Assembly (NCBI RefSeq): GCF_014204865.1
Contig: NZ_JACHMG010000001.1
Span: 3,746,501-3,810,500 of the forward strand
Length of the DNA: 64,000 nucleotides
Direction: 5' to 3'
Source: Amycolatopsis jiangsuensis
GTDB taxonomy: Bacteria; Actinomycetota; Actinomycetes; Mycobacteriales; Pseudonocardiaceae
The notes under the pieces were generated by a model that did not search any database, was not told where the DNA came from, and was given only the letters and a program-made list of their open reading frames with translations. Position numbers and translations under genes: made by a program. This document shows positions 44,034 through 52,988 of the stretch, piece after piece (within the stretch, counting starts at the first letter, position 1; each line of letters begins with the position of its first letter).

Positions 44034-44344
44034 GGGAGCCTGCGCAGGACTTCGTCGTGCTCGTCCTCGACGGCGGCGAAGTTGCCCTGCGTCGCCCGCG
44101 CGGCCTCGCCGATCCCGTGCCAGCCGCCGCCGAGCGCGTGCAACCGCTGGTGCAGCGACCGCATTCGCGCCCCGTACGCACCGGCGAACCCGGATTCGTC
44201 CCCCATCGCGGAGAACCCGTCGCCTGCCAGCGTCAGATGCGGGCCGAGGTGGCTTTCCGCGGCCTGGCGCACCTCGTCACCGAGTGGATCGACCTGGCGC
44301 GCATATCTCTCGTACGCACCCTCATCGACGTGAAAACCCGACAC
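44030..44344 (-). CDS. WXG100/ESX-like small helical protein
   Basis: 104 aa from GTG 44344. Two predicted helices flank a turn; GGGWHGIGEAA supplies a W-x-G-like turn near residue 80. This fits ESX/type VII target-like proteins about 100 aa long. It has no signal peptide. It opens the four-gene unit and overlaps the NlpC/P60 gene by four bases, so it may be the secretion partner of that enzyme. Homology is weak by eye. Confidence 0.65.
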   Translation of the reverse strand: MSGFHVDEGAYERYARQVDPLGDEVRQAAESHLGPHLTLAGDGFSAMGDESGFAGAYGARMRSLHQRLHALGGGWHGIGEAARATQGNFAAVEDEHDEVLRRLP

Positions 44345-44423
44345 ACCCTGCCCCTCCCCTGAGCCGTAAGACCAGGTTAGCGGACCGGATGTGCCGGGAC
44401 AGGCGAAATGACCGGATCGAGCG

Positions 44424-45233
44424 TCAGCCCGCGGTCCCGTTCAGGACCTTGTCGAGCCAGTCCGGAGTGGTCGGGAACGCCTTGCCGTTCACCGCGAGGG
44501 TCGGCGTGCCGAAGCCGCGCTGGCCCTGGTAGTCCTGCGCGAGGTTCGGATCGTTCTGGATCTGCTGGTAGGCCGCCTGGATCTGCTGGTCGTAGGTGCC
44601 GGTGTCGATCGTCTTGGCGAACTTCGGATCGGTGATGCCGAGGTCCTGGCCGAGTTTGGTCAGCTGCGCCTTGTCGTAGCCGCGCCCGCCTTCCTGCGGT
44701 TGGTTCTTGAACAGCGCGTCGTGGAAGGCGGTGAACTTCTGCGAGTCGGCCGCGGCCAGCGCGGCGTTCGCCGATTCCAGCGAGTAGCCCGGCGGATCCG
44801 AGCGGGTGTTCAGCAGCGTGACCATGTGGTAGCGCACGGTCAGCTTGCCACTGTTGATCGCCTGCTCCATCTGCTGGCCGTAGGTCTGCTGGAACTGGCC
44901 GCAGACCGGGCAGAGGAAGTCCGCGTACAGGTCGACAGACTTCGGTGCGCCCGGTTTGCCGACCGACACCACCACCCCGTCGCGCTTCTCGACCACGCCG
45001 GCGCCGAGCGTGGCGCTCGTACCCGCCGGGATCGCGGTGTCCTCGGTCGCGTTCTTGCTCGAGTTGATCCACAGCACGCCGCCGATCACGAGCGCGGCGA
45101 CCACCACGACCGCGACCACGACGGCGATGACCTTGTTCCGGTCGCCGCCCGACGTGCCGCGGGCCTGGGCGACCGACCTCGCCGCCGCCGTTCGCTGCCG
45201 GCTCTTCCGCGCGTTGCGCGCCGCTCCACCCAC
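44424..45233 (-). CDS. membrane-anchored DsbA-like thioredoxin-fold oxidoreductase
   Basis: 269 aa from GTG 45233, with AGGAAC just upstream. A basic cytoplasmic N-terminus precedes a transmembrane anchor at residues 34-55. The extracytoplasmic DsbA/Thioredoxin_4 domain has the CPVC active site (Cys108, Cys111) in DLYADFLCPVCGQF and a cis-Pro segment FGTPTLAVNGK. It probably oxidises or isomerises exported protein thiols. It follows the MauE/DoxX-like gene by 5 bp; that protein is the expected redox partner. Confidence 0.9.
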   Translation of the reverse strand: MGGAARNARKSRQRTAAARSVAQARGTSGGDRNKVIAVVVAVVVVAALVIGGVLWINSSKNATEDTAIPAGTSATLGAGVVEKRDGVVVSVGKPGAPKSVDLYADFLCPVCGQFQQTYGQQMEQAINSGKLTVRYHMVTLLNTRSDPPGYSLESANAALAAADSQKFTAFHDALFKNQPQEGGRGYDKAQLTKLGQDLGITDPKFAKTIDTGTYDQQIQAAYQQIQNDPNLAQDYQGQRGFGTPTLAVNGKAFPTTPDWLDKVLNGTAG

Positions 45234-45238
45234 TGTTC

Positions 45239-45796
45239 CTAGTTCCCTTCCGCGATGTTCGTGGAGTAGTCGTCCGGGGTGCCGGCGGAGTTCCCGCCGT
45301 CCTCGCCGTGGTTGCCGCGGCCCCAGCCGAGCCAGCCGTCGAGTGAGATCCAGGTGCGCGGCCGCACCAGCAGCCACACCGCGAGCAGGGCGAATCCGGC
45401 GTCCCGCAGGATTTCCTGCGGGTACGCGGTCTGCCCCTCGGCCACCTGTCCGCCGCCGCCGAAGCAGCCGCAGTCGATACTCAGTCCGCGGGCCCACGAC
45501 TGCGCGATGCCCGCGACGAGCACCGCCAGCAGCACCAGCGCCACCCCCGCGACCCAGCGCGTGGCCAGCCCGACCAGCAGCAGCAGCCCGAGCACCAGCT
45601 CGAGCAGCGGCAGAGCGGTCGCGACCGGGCGCACCAGCGCGTGCGGCAGCACGTCGTAGGCCTGCACGGCGAGGTAGGTCTGCCCCGGATCGGCGATCTT
45701 GACACCGCCGGAGACGAACCACACGGCCGCCAGCCCGAGCCGGGCGAGCGTGCCGATGGTGTCGAGTACGGGTTGGGGCAGTCGTCGCACGAGCAT
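45239..45796 (-). CDS. MauE/DoxX-family redox-associated membrane protein
   Basis: 185 aa with four hydrophobic helices (TLARLGLAAVWFVSGGVKI, ALPLLELVLGLLLLVGLA, VAGVALVLLAVLVAGIA, AGFALLAVWLLVRP). A CxC motif lies in SIDCGCFGGGGQ, exposed between helices, as in MauE-type proteins that pair with DsbA-like partners. It is probably a functional substitute for DsbB/VKOR in disulfide formation. The C-terminal tail is hydrophilic. It is directly upstream of the DsbA-like gene. Confidence 0.87.
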   Translation of the reverse strand: MLVRRLPQPVLDTIGTLARLGLAAVWFVSGGVKIADPGQTYLAVQAYDVLPHALVRPVATALPLLELVLGLLLLVGLATRWVAGVALVLLAVLVAGIAQSWARGLSIDCGCFGGGGQVAEGQTAYPQEILRDAGFALLAVWLLVRPRTWISLDGWLGWGRGNHGEDGGNSAGTPDDYSTNIAEGN

Positions 45797-45855
45797 AGGC
45801 TAGCCGCCGGACCTGAGAACTCTGTGAGCACTCGACCGGCCGAGGGGAGGCGGAT

Positions 45856-46686
45856 ATGCGGGCTCGTGCCCTGCTCGCCGTTCTGTTCCTGCTGGTCGGC
45901 TGCGTCTCCTGCGGGGCGGGCGAGGCCACGCCCGGCGATCCGCTGCCCACCCGGGCGCGTGACGGCGACCACCTCACGATCGGCATCCGGTTCGACGCCC
46001 CCGGGCTTTCGCAGCGCACGATCGACGGCAGGTTCGTCGGTTTCGACGTGGACGTGGCCACGTTCGTCGCCGGCGAGCTGGGGGTCGCGCCGGACCACAT
46101 CACCTGGCGTGAGACGACCCCGGCCAGCCGCGAATCGGACCTCGCCTCGGGGGCGGTGGACCTGGTCGTGGCCACCTACTCGATCACCGGCAAGCGCAAG
46201 CAGCAGGTGACCTTCGCGGGCCCGTACTTCGTCACCGGGCAGGACCTGCTGGTGCGGCTCACCTCCTCGGACATCACCGGGCCGGAGAGCCTGAACACCC
46301 GCAAGCTGTGCTCGGTCACCGGGTCGACCCCGGCGGAGGCGGTCCGCGACAAGTTCGCCCAGGCGGTGAAGCTGGTCGAGTACCCGCGCTACCCGGACTG
46401 TGTCACCGCGCTGCTCGCCGGCCAGATCGACGCGGTGACCACGGACGCGGCGATTCTGGCCGGCTACGCCGCGCAGAACCCCGAGCTGCTGCGGGTGGTC
46501 GGGCGCACGTTCTCCACCGAGCGCTACGGGATCGGCCTGCGCAAGGGCGACCTCGACGGGCAGCACGCGGTGGACGACGCCATCGCGAAGATGATCTCGA
46601 CCGGCGGCTGGCTGCGTTCCCTGCAGGCCAACCTCGGCCCGTCGAACTACCCGCTGCCGCCGCCACCGGAGATCACCGAGAAGTGA
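45856..46686 (+). CDS. amino-acid-type ABC substrate-binding lipoprotein (GluB/GlnH-like), orphan
   Basis: 276 aa. Signal with lipobox LVGC (Cys16; Cys19 is an alternative). The SBP_bac_3 domain has LTIGIRFDAPGLSQRTIDGRFVGFDVDVATFV, DLVVATYSITGKRKQQVTFAGPYF and DAVTTDAAILAGYA. It binds polar amino acids such as glutamate or glutamine by family analogy. No permease or ATPase genes of its class are adjacent, so it is an orphan. It overlaps the hrpB-like gene by four bases. Confidence 0.85.
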   Translation: MRARALLAVLFLLVGCVSCGAGEATPGDPLPTRARDGDHLTIGIRFDAPGLSQRTIDGRFVGFDVDVATFVAGELGVAPDHITWRETTPASRESDLASGAVDLVVATYSITGKRKQQVTFAGPYFVTGQDLLVRLTSSDITGPESLNTRKLCSVTGSTPAEAVRDKFAQAVKLVEYPRYPDCVTALLAGQIDAVTTDAAILAGYAAQNPELLRVVGRTFSTERYGIGLRKGDLDGQHAVDDAIAKMISTGGWLRSLQANLGPSNYPLPPPPEITEK

Positions 46687-49106
46687 CCGACCTCGACCGG
46701 CTTCCGGACCTGCCCGTCCGCGCCGTGCTGCCGGACGTGCTGGCCGCGCTGGAGGGCCACGGCACCGCGGTGCTCGTGGCACCGCCGGGGACCGGCAAGA
46801 CCACGCTCGTGCCGCTCGCGCTGGACCGCGGCGAGGGCCGGGTGGTCGTCGCCGAGCCACGCCGGCTCGCGGCTCGTGCCGCGGCCTCGCGGATGGCCGC
46901 GCTGCTGGGGGAACCGGTGGGCGAAACGGTGGGGTACGCGGTCCGCGGGGACCGGAAGGTGTCGGCGCGGACGCGGATCGAGGTCGTCACCTCCGGTCTG
47001 CTCGTCCGCCGTGTGCAGCACGATCCGGAGTTACCCGGGGTGTCCGCTGTGCTCCTCGACGAATGCCACGAACGCCATCTCGACGCGGATCTGCTGCTCG
47101 CTCTGCTCCTCGACGTCCGCGCCGGGTTGCGGGAGGACCTCCGGCTGCTCGCCACGTCGGCGACCGTCGCGGCCGGGCGCCTCGCCGAGTTGCTCGGCGA
47201 CGCGCCGGTGGTCACTGCGCAGGCCCGCACGTATCCCGTCTCGCTCAGCTACCGAGCCCCGGCCCGGGGACAGCGGATCGAGGCCGCAGTGGCTGCCACC
47301 GTCCGGCTCGCACTGTCCGAAGGAGACGGTGACGTTCTCGCCTTCCTGCCGGGCGCCGGGGAGATTTCCCGTACGGCGGCGTTGCTGGATTCGCTCGACG
47401 CCGACGTACTGCCACTGCACGGCCGGCTTTCCACCGCCCGGCAGGACGAAGCTCTTCGTCCGCGCTCACGCCGGCGGGTGGTACTGGCCACGGCGGTGGC
47501 GGAGTCGAGCCTCACCGTGCCCGGCGTGCGTGCGGTCGTCGATTGTGGACTGGCCCGCGTGCCGCGCGTCGATCATCGCCGGGGTCTCGCCGGGCTGGCC
47601 ACCGTGCGCGTCTCGGCGGCGGTCGCCGAGCAGCGGGCAGGCCGGGCCGGACGCGAGGCGCCGGGGCGGGCGTACCGGTGCTGGCCGGAACACGAGCAGG
47701 CGACCTTGCCGGCCTATCCCGAGCCGGAGATCCGCACCGCGGAACTCGCCCGCTTCGCGTTGGAGCTGGCGTGCTGGTCCACTCCGGACGGCAGCGGGCT
47801 GGCCTGGTGGGATCCGCCCGGCGAAGGAGCTCTGGCCGCGGCGCGCAGCCTGCTCGTCACCTTGGGCGCGACCATGTCCGACGGCGCTGTCACGCCACGC
47901 GGGCGACGAATGGCCGACCTCGGGCTGCATCCCCGGCTGGCCCGCGCGTTGCTGGACGGCGCGGCAGCGGTCGGCGCGCGAGCGGCCGCCGAAGTCGTCG
48001 CTCTTCTCGACGCCGGAGCGAAGCTCACCGATGTCGAAGCCGAGCTGCGCCGGCTGCGCTCCGCCCATGACGATGCTGCCCACCGCTGGCAACGAGACGC
48101 CCGGCGGCTGGCCGGGCTGGTCAAGACGCCGGGCGGGGCCGAAGCCGTCGATGCCGCGTTGGTGGTCGCTCTCGCCTACCCGGAACGGCTGGCGCACAAG
48201 CGTTCCGGCTCGGCACCGGTGTACCTGATGGCCGGTGGCACCGCAGCTGAGCTGCCCGACGGAAGCGGGTTGGACGACGCCGAGTGGCTGGCCATAGCCG
48301 AGGCGACGCGTGATCCCGGCCGGGCGCAGGGCACGATCCGCCTTGCCGCGTCGGCGGACGAAGCCCTCGCCGTCCGTGCCGCGCCTGCCTTGCTGTCCGA
48401 AGTGGACGAAGTGCGATGGGACGGCGACGTGGTGGCACGTCACGTCCGCCGGCTGGGCGCGATCGTGCTTTCCGAGCGTCCGCTGCGGAATCCGGACCCG
48501 GCGCTGGTGCATGACGCCGTGGTCGCCGGGTTGCGCGCCGAGGGGCTGGGGCTGGTGCGCTGGAGTCAGGACACGACCCGGCTCCGGGAGCGAATGGCGT
48601 TCCTGCACCGGGTACTCGGTCCGCCGTGGCCAGCGGTGGACGACGACACCCTGCTGTCCGAAGTGGACTCCTGGCTGGATCTGTCCCGGGTACGCCGGCG
48701 CAGTGATCTGGCGAATCTCGACGCCGGCGCCTCGTTGCGCGGCCTGCTGCCCTGGCCGGAGGCGGCCCGGCTGGACGACCTCGCCCCGGATCGGCTCGCG
48801 GTGCCCTCGGGCTCGCGCCACCGCGTGGACTACCGGGGAGAACAGCCGGTGCTCGCGGTGAAGCTGCAGGAGACCTTCGGCTGGACCCGCACCCCGGCGC
48901 TGGCCGACGGCCGGGTGCCGGTGCTGCTGCACCTGCTCTCCCCCGCCGGCCGGCCCGCCGCGGTGACTGCCGATCTCGAGTCCTTCTGGCGCAACGGTTA
49001 CGCCGCGGTCCGCGCCGACCTCCGCGGCCGCTACCCGAAGCACCCGTGGCCGGAGGACCCGGCTACCGCCACCCCCACCCGGCACACCAGCCGCAGGTCT
49101 CGCTGA
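46683..49106 (+). CDS. hrpB: ATP-dependent helicase HrpB
   Basis: 807 aa from GTG 46683, overlapping the lipoprotein stop (GTGA). It is a DExH-box helicase: Walker A APPGTGKTT, DECH in VLLDECHERHLDADL, motif III SATV, and motif VI EQRAGRAGREAPGRAY. The HA2-like and HrpB C-terminal domains follow (LQETFGWTRTPALADGRVPVLLHLLSPAGRPA). Length and C-terminal domain match HrpB. The cellular role in bacteria is poorly defined; RNA processing is presumed. Confidence 0.92.
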   Translation: MTDLDRLPDLPVRAVLPDVLAALEGHGTAVLVAPPGTGKTTLVPLALDRGEGRVVVAEPRRLAARAAASRMAALLGEPVGETVGYAVRGDRKVSARTRIEVVTSGLLVRRVQHDPELPGVSAVLLDECHERHLDADLLLALLLDVRAGLREDLRLLATSATVAAGRLAELLGDAPVVTAQARTYPVSLSYRAPARGQRIEAAVAATVRLALSEGDGDVLAFLPGAGEISRTAALLDSLDADVLPLHGRLSTARQDEALRPRSRRRVVLATAVAESSLTVPGVRAVVDCGLARVPRVDHRRGLAGLATVRVSAAVAEQRAGRAGREAPGRAYRCWPEHEQATLPAYPEPEIRTAELARFALELACWSTPDGSGLAWWDPPGEGALAAARSLLVTLGATMSDGAVTPRGRRMADLGLHPRLARALLDGAAAVGARAAAEVVALLDAGAKLTDVEAELRRLRSAHDDAAHRWQRDARRLAGLVKTPGGAEAVDAALVVALAYPERLAHKRSGSAPVYLMAGGTAAELPDGSGLDDAEWLAIAEATRDPGRAQGTIRLAASADEALAVRAAPALLSEVDEVRWDGDVVARHVRRLGAIVLSERPLRNPDPALVHDAVVAGLRAEGLGLVRWSQDTTRLRERMAFLHRVLGPPWPAVDDDTLLSEVDSWLDLSRVRRRSDLANLDAGASLRGLLPWPEAARLDDLAPDRLAVPSGSRHRVDYRGEQPVLAVKLQETFGWTRTPALADGRVPVLLHLLSPAGRPAAVTADLESFWRNGYAAVRADLRGRYPKHPWPEDPATATPTRHTSRRSR

Positions 49107-49107
49107 A

Positions 49108-49128
49108 CCCCTGTCGAAAGTCAGGGTC
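49108..49128 (+). promoter_or_regulatory. candidate response-regulator site upstream of ABC-2 transporter
   Basis: A 21-bp element with core CGAAAGTCAGGGTC and a small dyad (CCCTG, 8 bp, CAGGG). The same element with three substitutions occurs at 56031-56051 upstream of the histidine kinase gene. It is 55-75 bp upstream of the ABC ATPase start. Confidence 0.5.
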
Positions 49129-49183
49129 GGCACCAGTCGGTCAGCCGATGTCCGGAGCGTGACCGACCGCGCAGACTCGGTGC

Positions 49184-50098
49184 ATGATCACGTTTCGCGG
49201 ATTGACGAAGCGCTATGGGGACAAGACGGTGGTGGACGGTCTCACGTCGGTGGTCGCTCCCGGTCTGGTGACCGGGTTCCTGGGCCCCAACGGCGCCGGA
49301 AAGTCGACCACCATGCGGATGACGGTCGCGTTGGATCACCCGGATTCCGGCGATGTGCTGATCCAGGGCAAGCCCTACCGCCAGTTGCGGTATCCGTTGC
49401 GAGAAGTCGGCGCGCTGCTGGAAGCGAAAGCCGTGCACCCCGGCCGAAGCGCGGGCAAGCACCTGCTCGCGATGGCGCGCGGCAGCGGCATTCCGCCGCG
49501 CCGCGTCGAGGAAGTGCTGGCGACGGTAGGCCTGAGCGACGTCGCGGGGAAGCGCACCGGCACGTTCTCGCTCGGGATGAGCCAGCGGCTCGGCATCGCG
49601 GGCGCGCTGCTCGGCGACCCCGCAGTGCTGATGTTCGACGAACCGGTGAACGGGCTCGATCCGGACGGGGTGCGCTGGGTACGCCAGCTGATGCGTCTCC
49701 TCGCCGGAGAAGGACGCACGGTGCTCGTGTCCAGTCACCTGATGAGCGAAATGCAGCTGACCGCGGACCACCTCGTGGTGATCGGCAAGGGACGGCTGCT
49801 CGCCGACGCACCGATGGACGAGTTCATCGCCGGGAACTCACGCAGCTGCGTCTCCGTGCGGGTACCGGTGCCCGCGGAACTTGCCGCCCTGACCGAACGG
49901 CTGCGGGCGCTGGGGGTGCCCGTGCGCCGGGGCGAGGACGACGAGGTGCTGGCGGAAGGCGTCGCGGTGGACAAGGTCGGGGATCTCGCGCACGAACTCG
50001 GCGTACGGCTGCACGGTCTCGGCGCGCGGACCGCGTCACTGGAACAGGCCTATCTGGAACTGACCGCGTCGTCGGTGGAATACGGGGTACGGGCATGA
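49184..50098 (+). CDS. ABC-2 type transporter ATP-binding protein
   Basis: 304 aa. Walker A GPNGAGKST, signature FSLGMSQRLGIAGALLG, Walker B LMFDEPVNGLDPDGVRW, H-loop LVSSHLMSEMQ. It belongs to the DrrA/BcrA-like exporters, often for antimicrobial peptides or drugs. A C-terminal regulatory extension (about 215-304) follows. It overlaps the permease gene by four bases. The upstream element shared with the two-component system suggests envelope-stress or drug-triggered control. Confidence 0.9.
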   Translation: MITFRGLTKRYGDKTVVDGLTSVVAPGLVTGFLGPNGAGKSTTMRMTVALDHPDSGDVLIQGKPYRQLRYPLREVGALLEAKAVHPGRSAGKHLLAMARGSGIPPRRVEEVLATVGLSDVAGKRTGTFSLGMSQRLGIAGALLGDPAVLMFDEPVNGLDPDGVRWVRQLMRLLAGEGRTVLVSSHLMSEMQLTADHLVVIGKGRLLADAPMDEFIAGNSRSCVSVRVPVPAELAALTERLRALGVPVRRGEDDEVLAEGVAVDKVGDLAHELGVRLHGLGARTASLEQAYLELTASSVEYGVRA

Positions 50099-50853
50099 TG
50101 AAGCCGGCTGTCGCCGCGGAGTGGACGAAGTTCTGGTCGGTGCGTGCCACGAGGTGGTGCCTGGCAGGGGGAACGCTGCTGATGGCGTTCTACGCGGTCG
50201 TTTCCGGCCTGTCACAACGATTCGGTGGTGACCAGCCACAGGCGGCACACGGCATCGCCGCCACCGGCGCGGTGTATCTCGTCGAATTCTGCGTGCTCGC
50301 GGTGGCGACGTTGTTCGTGACGAGTGAGTACACCAGTGGGGCCATCCGCACGACACTGCAATGGGTACCGGTGCGGCCGCGGCTGACGACCGCGAAAGCC
50401 GCGGTGGTGCTGCCGGTGTTGTTCGTCTTCGGGGTGCTGGTCGCCGCGTTCGGGATGGGAGTCGCGAAACTCGCGATGCTCGGCAACGGCCTCCCGACGA
50501 CATTCGGCGACGCCGCGGTGACCGCGCTGGGCATGGGCGCCTACTTCGCGTTCCTCGGCGTGCTGTCCACGGGAATCGCGTTCATTCTGCGCAGTGCGGC
50601 GGGCACGCTGGTGGTGCTGATCGTGCTGCTCCTGCCGTTGCCGTTGCTGGTTTCGTCGTACGTCGCGTCCGGCGCGCTGGACTACTTCCCGTTGTTCGCG
50701 GGCAGCAACGCGATGGTGCCGCCCGGGAGCGCCGATCTGGTGCTCGGCGGAACACCTCCGTACGGACCGTGGATCGGAGCGCTGATCTGCCTCCTCTGGG
50801 CCGGCGCCGGCCTGCTGGGTGGCACGGCGCTGTTGAATCGGCGGGACGCCTGA
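50095..50853 (+). CDS. ABC-2 type transporter permease
   Basis: 252 aa from ATG 50095, overlapping the ATPase stop (ATGA). About six transmembrane segments are visible, including AVYLVEFCVLAVATLFVTSEYTSG, AVVLPVLFVFGVLVAAFGMG, TLVVLIVLLLPLPLLVSSYV and IGALICLLWAGAGLLGG. FVTSEYTSGAIRTTL is characteristic of ABC-2 permeases. The exported substrate is unknown. Confidence 0.87.
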   Translation: MMKPAVAAEWTKFWSVRATRWCLAGGTLLMAFYAVVSGLSQRFGGDQPQAAHGIAATGAVYLVEFCVLAVATLFVTSEYTSGAIRTTLQWVPVRPRLTTAKAAVVLPVLFVFGVLVAAFGMGVAKLAMLGNGLPTTFGDAAVTALGMGAYFAFLGVLSTGIAFILRSAAGTLVVLIVLLLPLPLLVSSYVASGALDYFPLFAGSNAMVPPGSADLVLGGTPPYGPWIGALICLLWAGAGLLGGTALLNRRDA

Positions 50854-50861
50854 CGCGGCCC

Positions 50862-51416
50862 TCAGGCTCCGGAAAGGCCGAGCCCGGCGAGCACGGCACG
50901 GGCCCCCTCGACCAGCTCGTCCCGCGACGGCGGACGACGGGAACCCGTGCCGGCCAGCGCGTCGAAGATCGATCCGTCGAGCCAGCCGATGAGCACCCGG
51001 GTGTGTGCTTCCGGCGCGGGCGAACCGGCGGCCGCCAGCACTTCCGCACAGCGGCGGCGCACCAGGTGGCCGCCGGAGTCGTAACTCGCGCGCAGTTCGG
51101 GGCTGCGGGTGGCTTCCAGCGCGAACTGGTACCGCGCCAGCATTCTCGTGCGTCCCTCGGTGATCGCGGAGTACACGACCGAACCGAGGAAGTCCGCGAG
51201 GCCGCCATGAGGTGGCGGCTCGGCCTCGACCTCGTCCAGCTCCACCATGCGCCGCACCGCCAGCTCGAGCAGCGCGGTGCGGGTCCGGGCGTAGTACGAC
51301 GTGGAGCCCGCGGGCAGCCCGGCCGCCCGGTCCACCGCGCGGTGCGTGAGTCCCCGCATGCCCTCGGCCGCGATCACCTCGATGGCCGCGTCGCCGATGC
51401 TCGCTTTCCGGTCCAC
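50862..51416 (-). CDS. TetR-family repressor of the FAD monooxygenase
   Basis: 184 aa from GTG 51416. The HTH is GLTHRAVDRAAGLPAGSTSYYARTRTALLEL, of the AcrR/QacR-like type. It is divergent from the monooxygenase gene, with two tandem 16-bp palindromes in the 49-bp gap. Autoregulation and repression of the monooxygenase are therefore strongly suggested. It ends 8 bp from the convergent ABC permease stop. Confidence 0.88.
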   Translation of the reverse strand: MDRKASIGDAAIEVIAAEGMRGLTHRAVDRAAGLPAGSTSYYARTRTALLELAVRRMVELDEVEAEPPPHGGLADFLGSVVYSAITEGRTRMLARYQFALEATRSPELRASYDSGGHLVRRRCAEVLAAAGSPAPEAHTRVLIGWLDGSIFDALAGTGSRRPPSRDELVEGARAVLAGLGLSGA

Positions 51417-51423
51417 CCGACCA

Positions 51424-51457
51424 CTCTACAGGTGTAGAGTGCTCTACATCTGTAGAG
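51424..51457. promoter_or_regulatory. two tandem TetR operators
   Basis: CTCTACAGGTGTAGAG (51424-51439) and CTCTACATCTGTAGAG (51442-51457) are both perfect 7-bp dyads with 2-bp centres, two bases apart. They fill the divergent gap and the second overlaps the AGAGGAGGAG ribosome site of the monooxygenase gene. Side-by-side sites suggest cooperative binding of the divergent TetR protein. Confidence 0.8.
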
Positions 51458-51465
51458 GAGGAGTC

Positions 51466-52593
51466 ATGAAAGCACAGCACGCCGTCGTGGTCGGCGGGGG
51501 TATCGGCGGACTTGCCGCGGCAGTCGGGCTGCACCGCATCGGCTGGCGGGTCACGGTGTTCGAACGGGCCGCAGCGTTCACCGCCATCGGTGCGGGGATC
51601 TCCTTGTGGCCGAACGCGCAGCGCGCGCTCGCCGAGCTGGGCGTCACCCCGGCGCTCGCCCGGCAGGCGGGCGGCCGGTTCCTCGACCGGCGAGGCCGAC
51701 GCCTCGCGCACTGGGACGCCGAAGCGTTCGTGCGTCACCAGGGTTTACCGCTCGGCGCGATCCACCGTGCGGACCTCATCGAGACGTTGCGCTCGGCGTT
51801 GCCCCCGGAAAGCCTGCAGACCGGCGTCGAGGTCACCGCCGTGGCCCCGGACGGTGTTGTCCACCACGGCGCGGATGCCACGCGAGCCGACCTGGTCGTG
51901 GCCGCGGACGGCATCACCAGCCGCATCCGGCAGGCACTTCATCCGCACGCCCGGGTCGAATACAGCGGCGGCGCGGCGTTCCGCGGGGTCGCGGAACTGC
52001 CCGCCCGGCTGAGCACCACCTGGGCGCCGGGCACGGAAATCGGAGTGCTTCCCCTGTCGCACAGCCAGACCTACTGGTGGATTTCCGAAGCGCGTCCGTC
52101 CGGGGTCCGGCACGAGGACAACCGGGCCTACCTGGCCGCGAAGTTCGCCGGCTGGCACGCCCCGGTTCCGGAACTCATCGCCGCCACGCCGGAAATCCTG
52201 CTCCACGACACCCACCATCTGGCGACCCCGCTGCCGAGCTACGTGCACGGCCGGATCGCGTTGCTCGGCGACGCCGCGCACGCCATGCCGCCGTTTCTCG
52301 GCCAGGGTGGCTGCCAGGCGCTGGAAGACGCCGTCGTCCTCGCGGCCGCCTGCGCTGGTTCGTCCGCAGTGGACGAGGCACTGCGACGCTACGACACCGA
52401 ACGGCGCCCACGCAGCCAGCGCGTCGCCCGCGCCTCACTCCGCGCGGGAGCCGCCGGTCCGTTGCTGCGCAACCCGATCGCCTGCGCGGCGCGCTCGGCT
52501 GCCCTCCGGCTCGCGCCGGCCACACTCACCGCGAGGACGGGCTCCTCGATCAACACCTGGCGGGCGCCCGCGTTGGCCACCGATCAGAGCTGA
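51466..52593 (+). CDS. FAD-dependent aromatic monooxygenase (PHBH-like group A)
   Basis: 375 aa from ATG 51466. The Rossmann GxGxxG is in AVVVGGGIGGLAAAVGL, the DG motif in LVVAADGITSRIR, and the second FAD motif GD in IALLGDAAHAMPPFLGQGG. These define class A flavoprotein hydroxylases acting on aromatic or similar compounds with NAD(P)H. The substrate is unknown. Expression is probably induced when the divergent TetR is released. Its 3' end overlaps the convergent SgcJ-like gene by 10 bp. Confidence 0.9.
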   Translation: MKAQHAVVVGGGIGGLAAAVGLHRIGWRVTVFERAAAFTAIGAGISLWPNAQRALAELGVTPALARQAGGRFLDRRGRRLAHWDAEAFVRHQGLPLGAIHRADLIETLRSALPPESLQTGVEVTAVAPDGVVHHGADATRADLVVAADGITSRIRQALHPHARVEYSGGAAFRGVAELPARLSTTWAPGTEIGVLPLSHSQTYWWISEARPSGVRHEDNRAYLAAKFAGWHAPVPELIAATPEILLHDTHHLATPLPSYVHGRIALLGDAAHAMPPFLGQGGCQALEDAVVLAAACAGSSAVDEALRRYDTERRPRSQRVARASLRAGAAGPLLRNPIACAARSAALRLAPATLTARTGSSINTWRAPALATDQS

Positions 52594-52988
52594 CGCCGGG
52601 ACCGGTCGCTCATCTCGGTGTTCTGGAAGGCGGCACACTGCCACCGTCCGTCCCGCCGCACGAGGGTGAACGTCTGGAACTTGTCGTACTCGACGGGTTC
52701 GCCGGCGCCGATGCCGCCGATCGTGAGCACCGAGGCGGTGTTTTCGTCGACCATGCTGACCGAGACCGGCTTCACGAGCATCTTTGTGCCGCGCTGCCAT
52801 TTGCTCAGCACGTCGACGTGGGTGCTTTCGATCTCGGCGCGCCCGCGGAGCGCGTCGCCCAGGAAGATCACGTAGGTGGCGTCCTCGGTGAACTCCCGCG
52901 CGTACGCGGTCGCGTCGGCCGCGTTCCAGGCGTCCGCGATCCGGGAAAGGAAGGCCTCGACGGTGTCCTGCTGAATCTGCGTGGTCAT
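52584..52988 (-). CDS. SgcJ/EcaC-family (SnoaL/NTF2-like) protein
   Basis: 134 aa NTF2-like cone fold: VEAFLSRIADAWNAADATAYAREFTEDATYVIFLG, then EYDKFQTFTLVRRDGRWQCAAFQNTEM. SgcJ/EcaC proteins accompany natural-product or detoxification clusters; their precise reaction is unclear. The ATG start overlaps the PadR stop (ATGA), so it is coupled to that regulator and probably under its control. Confidence 0.85.
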   Translation of the reverse strand: MTTQIQQDTVEAFLSRIADAWNAADATAYAREFTEDATYVIFLGDALRGRAEIESTHVDVLSKWQRGTKMLVKPVSVSMVDENTASVLTIGGIGAGEPVEYDKFQTFTLVRRDGRWQCAAFQNTEMSDRSRRQL

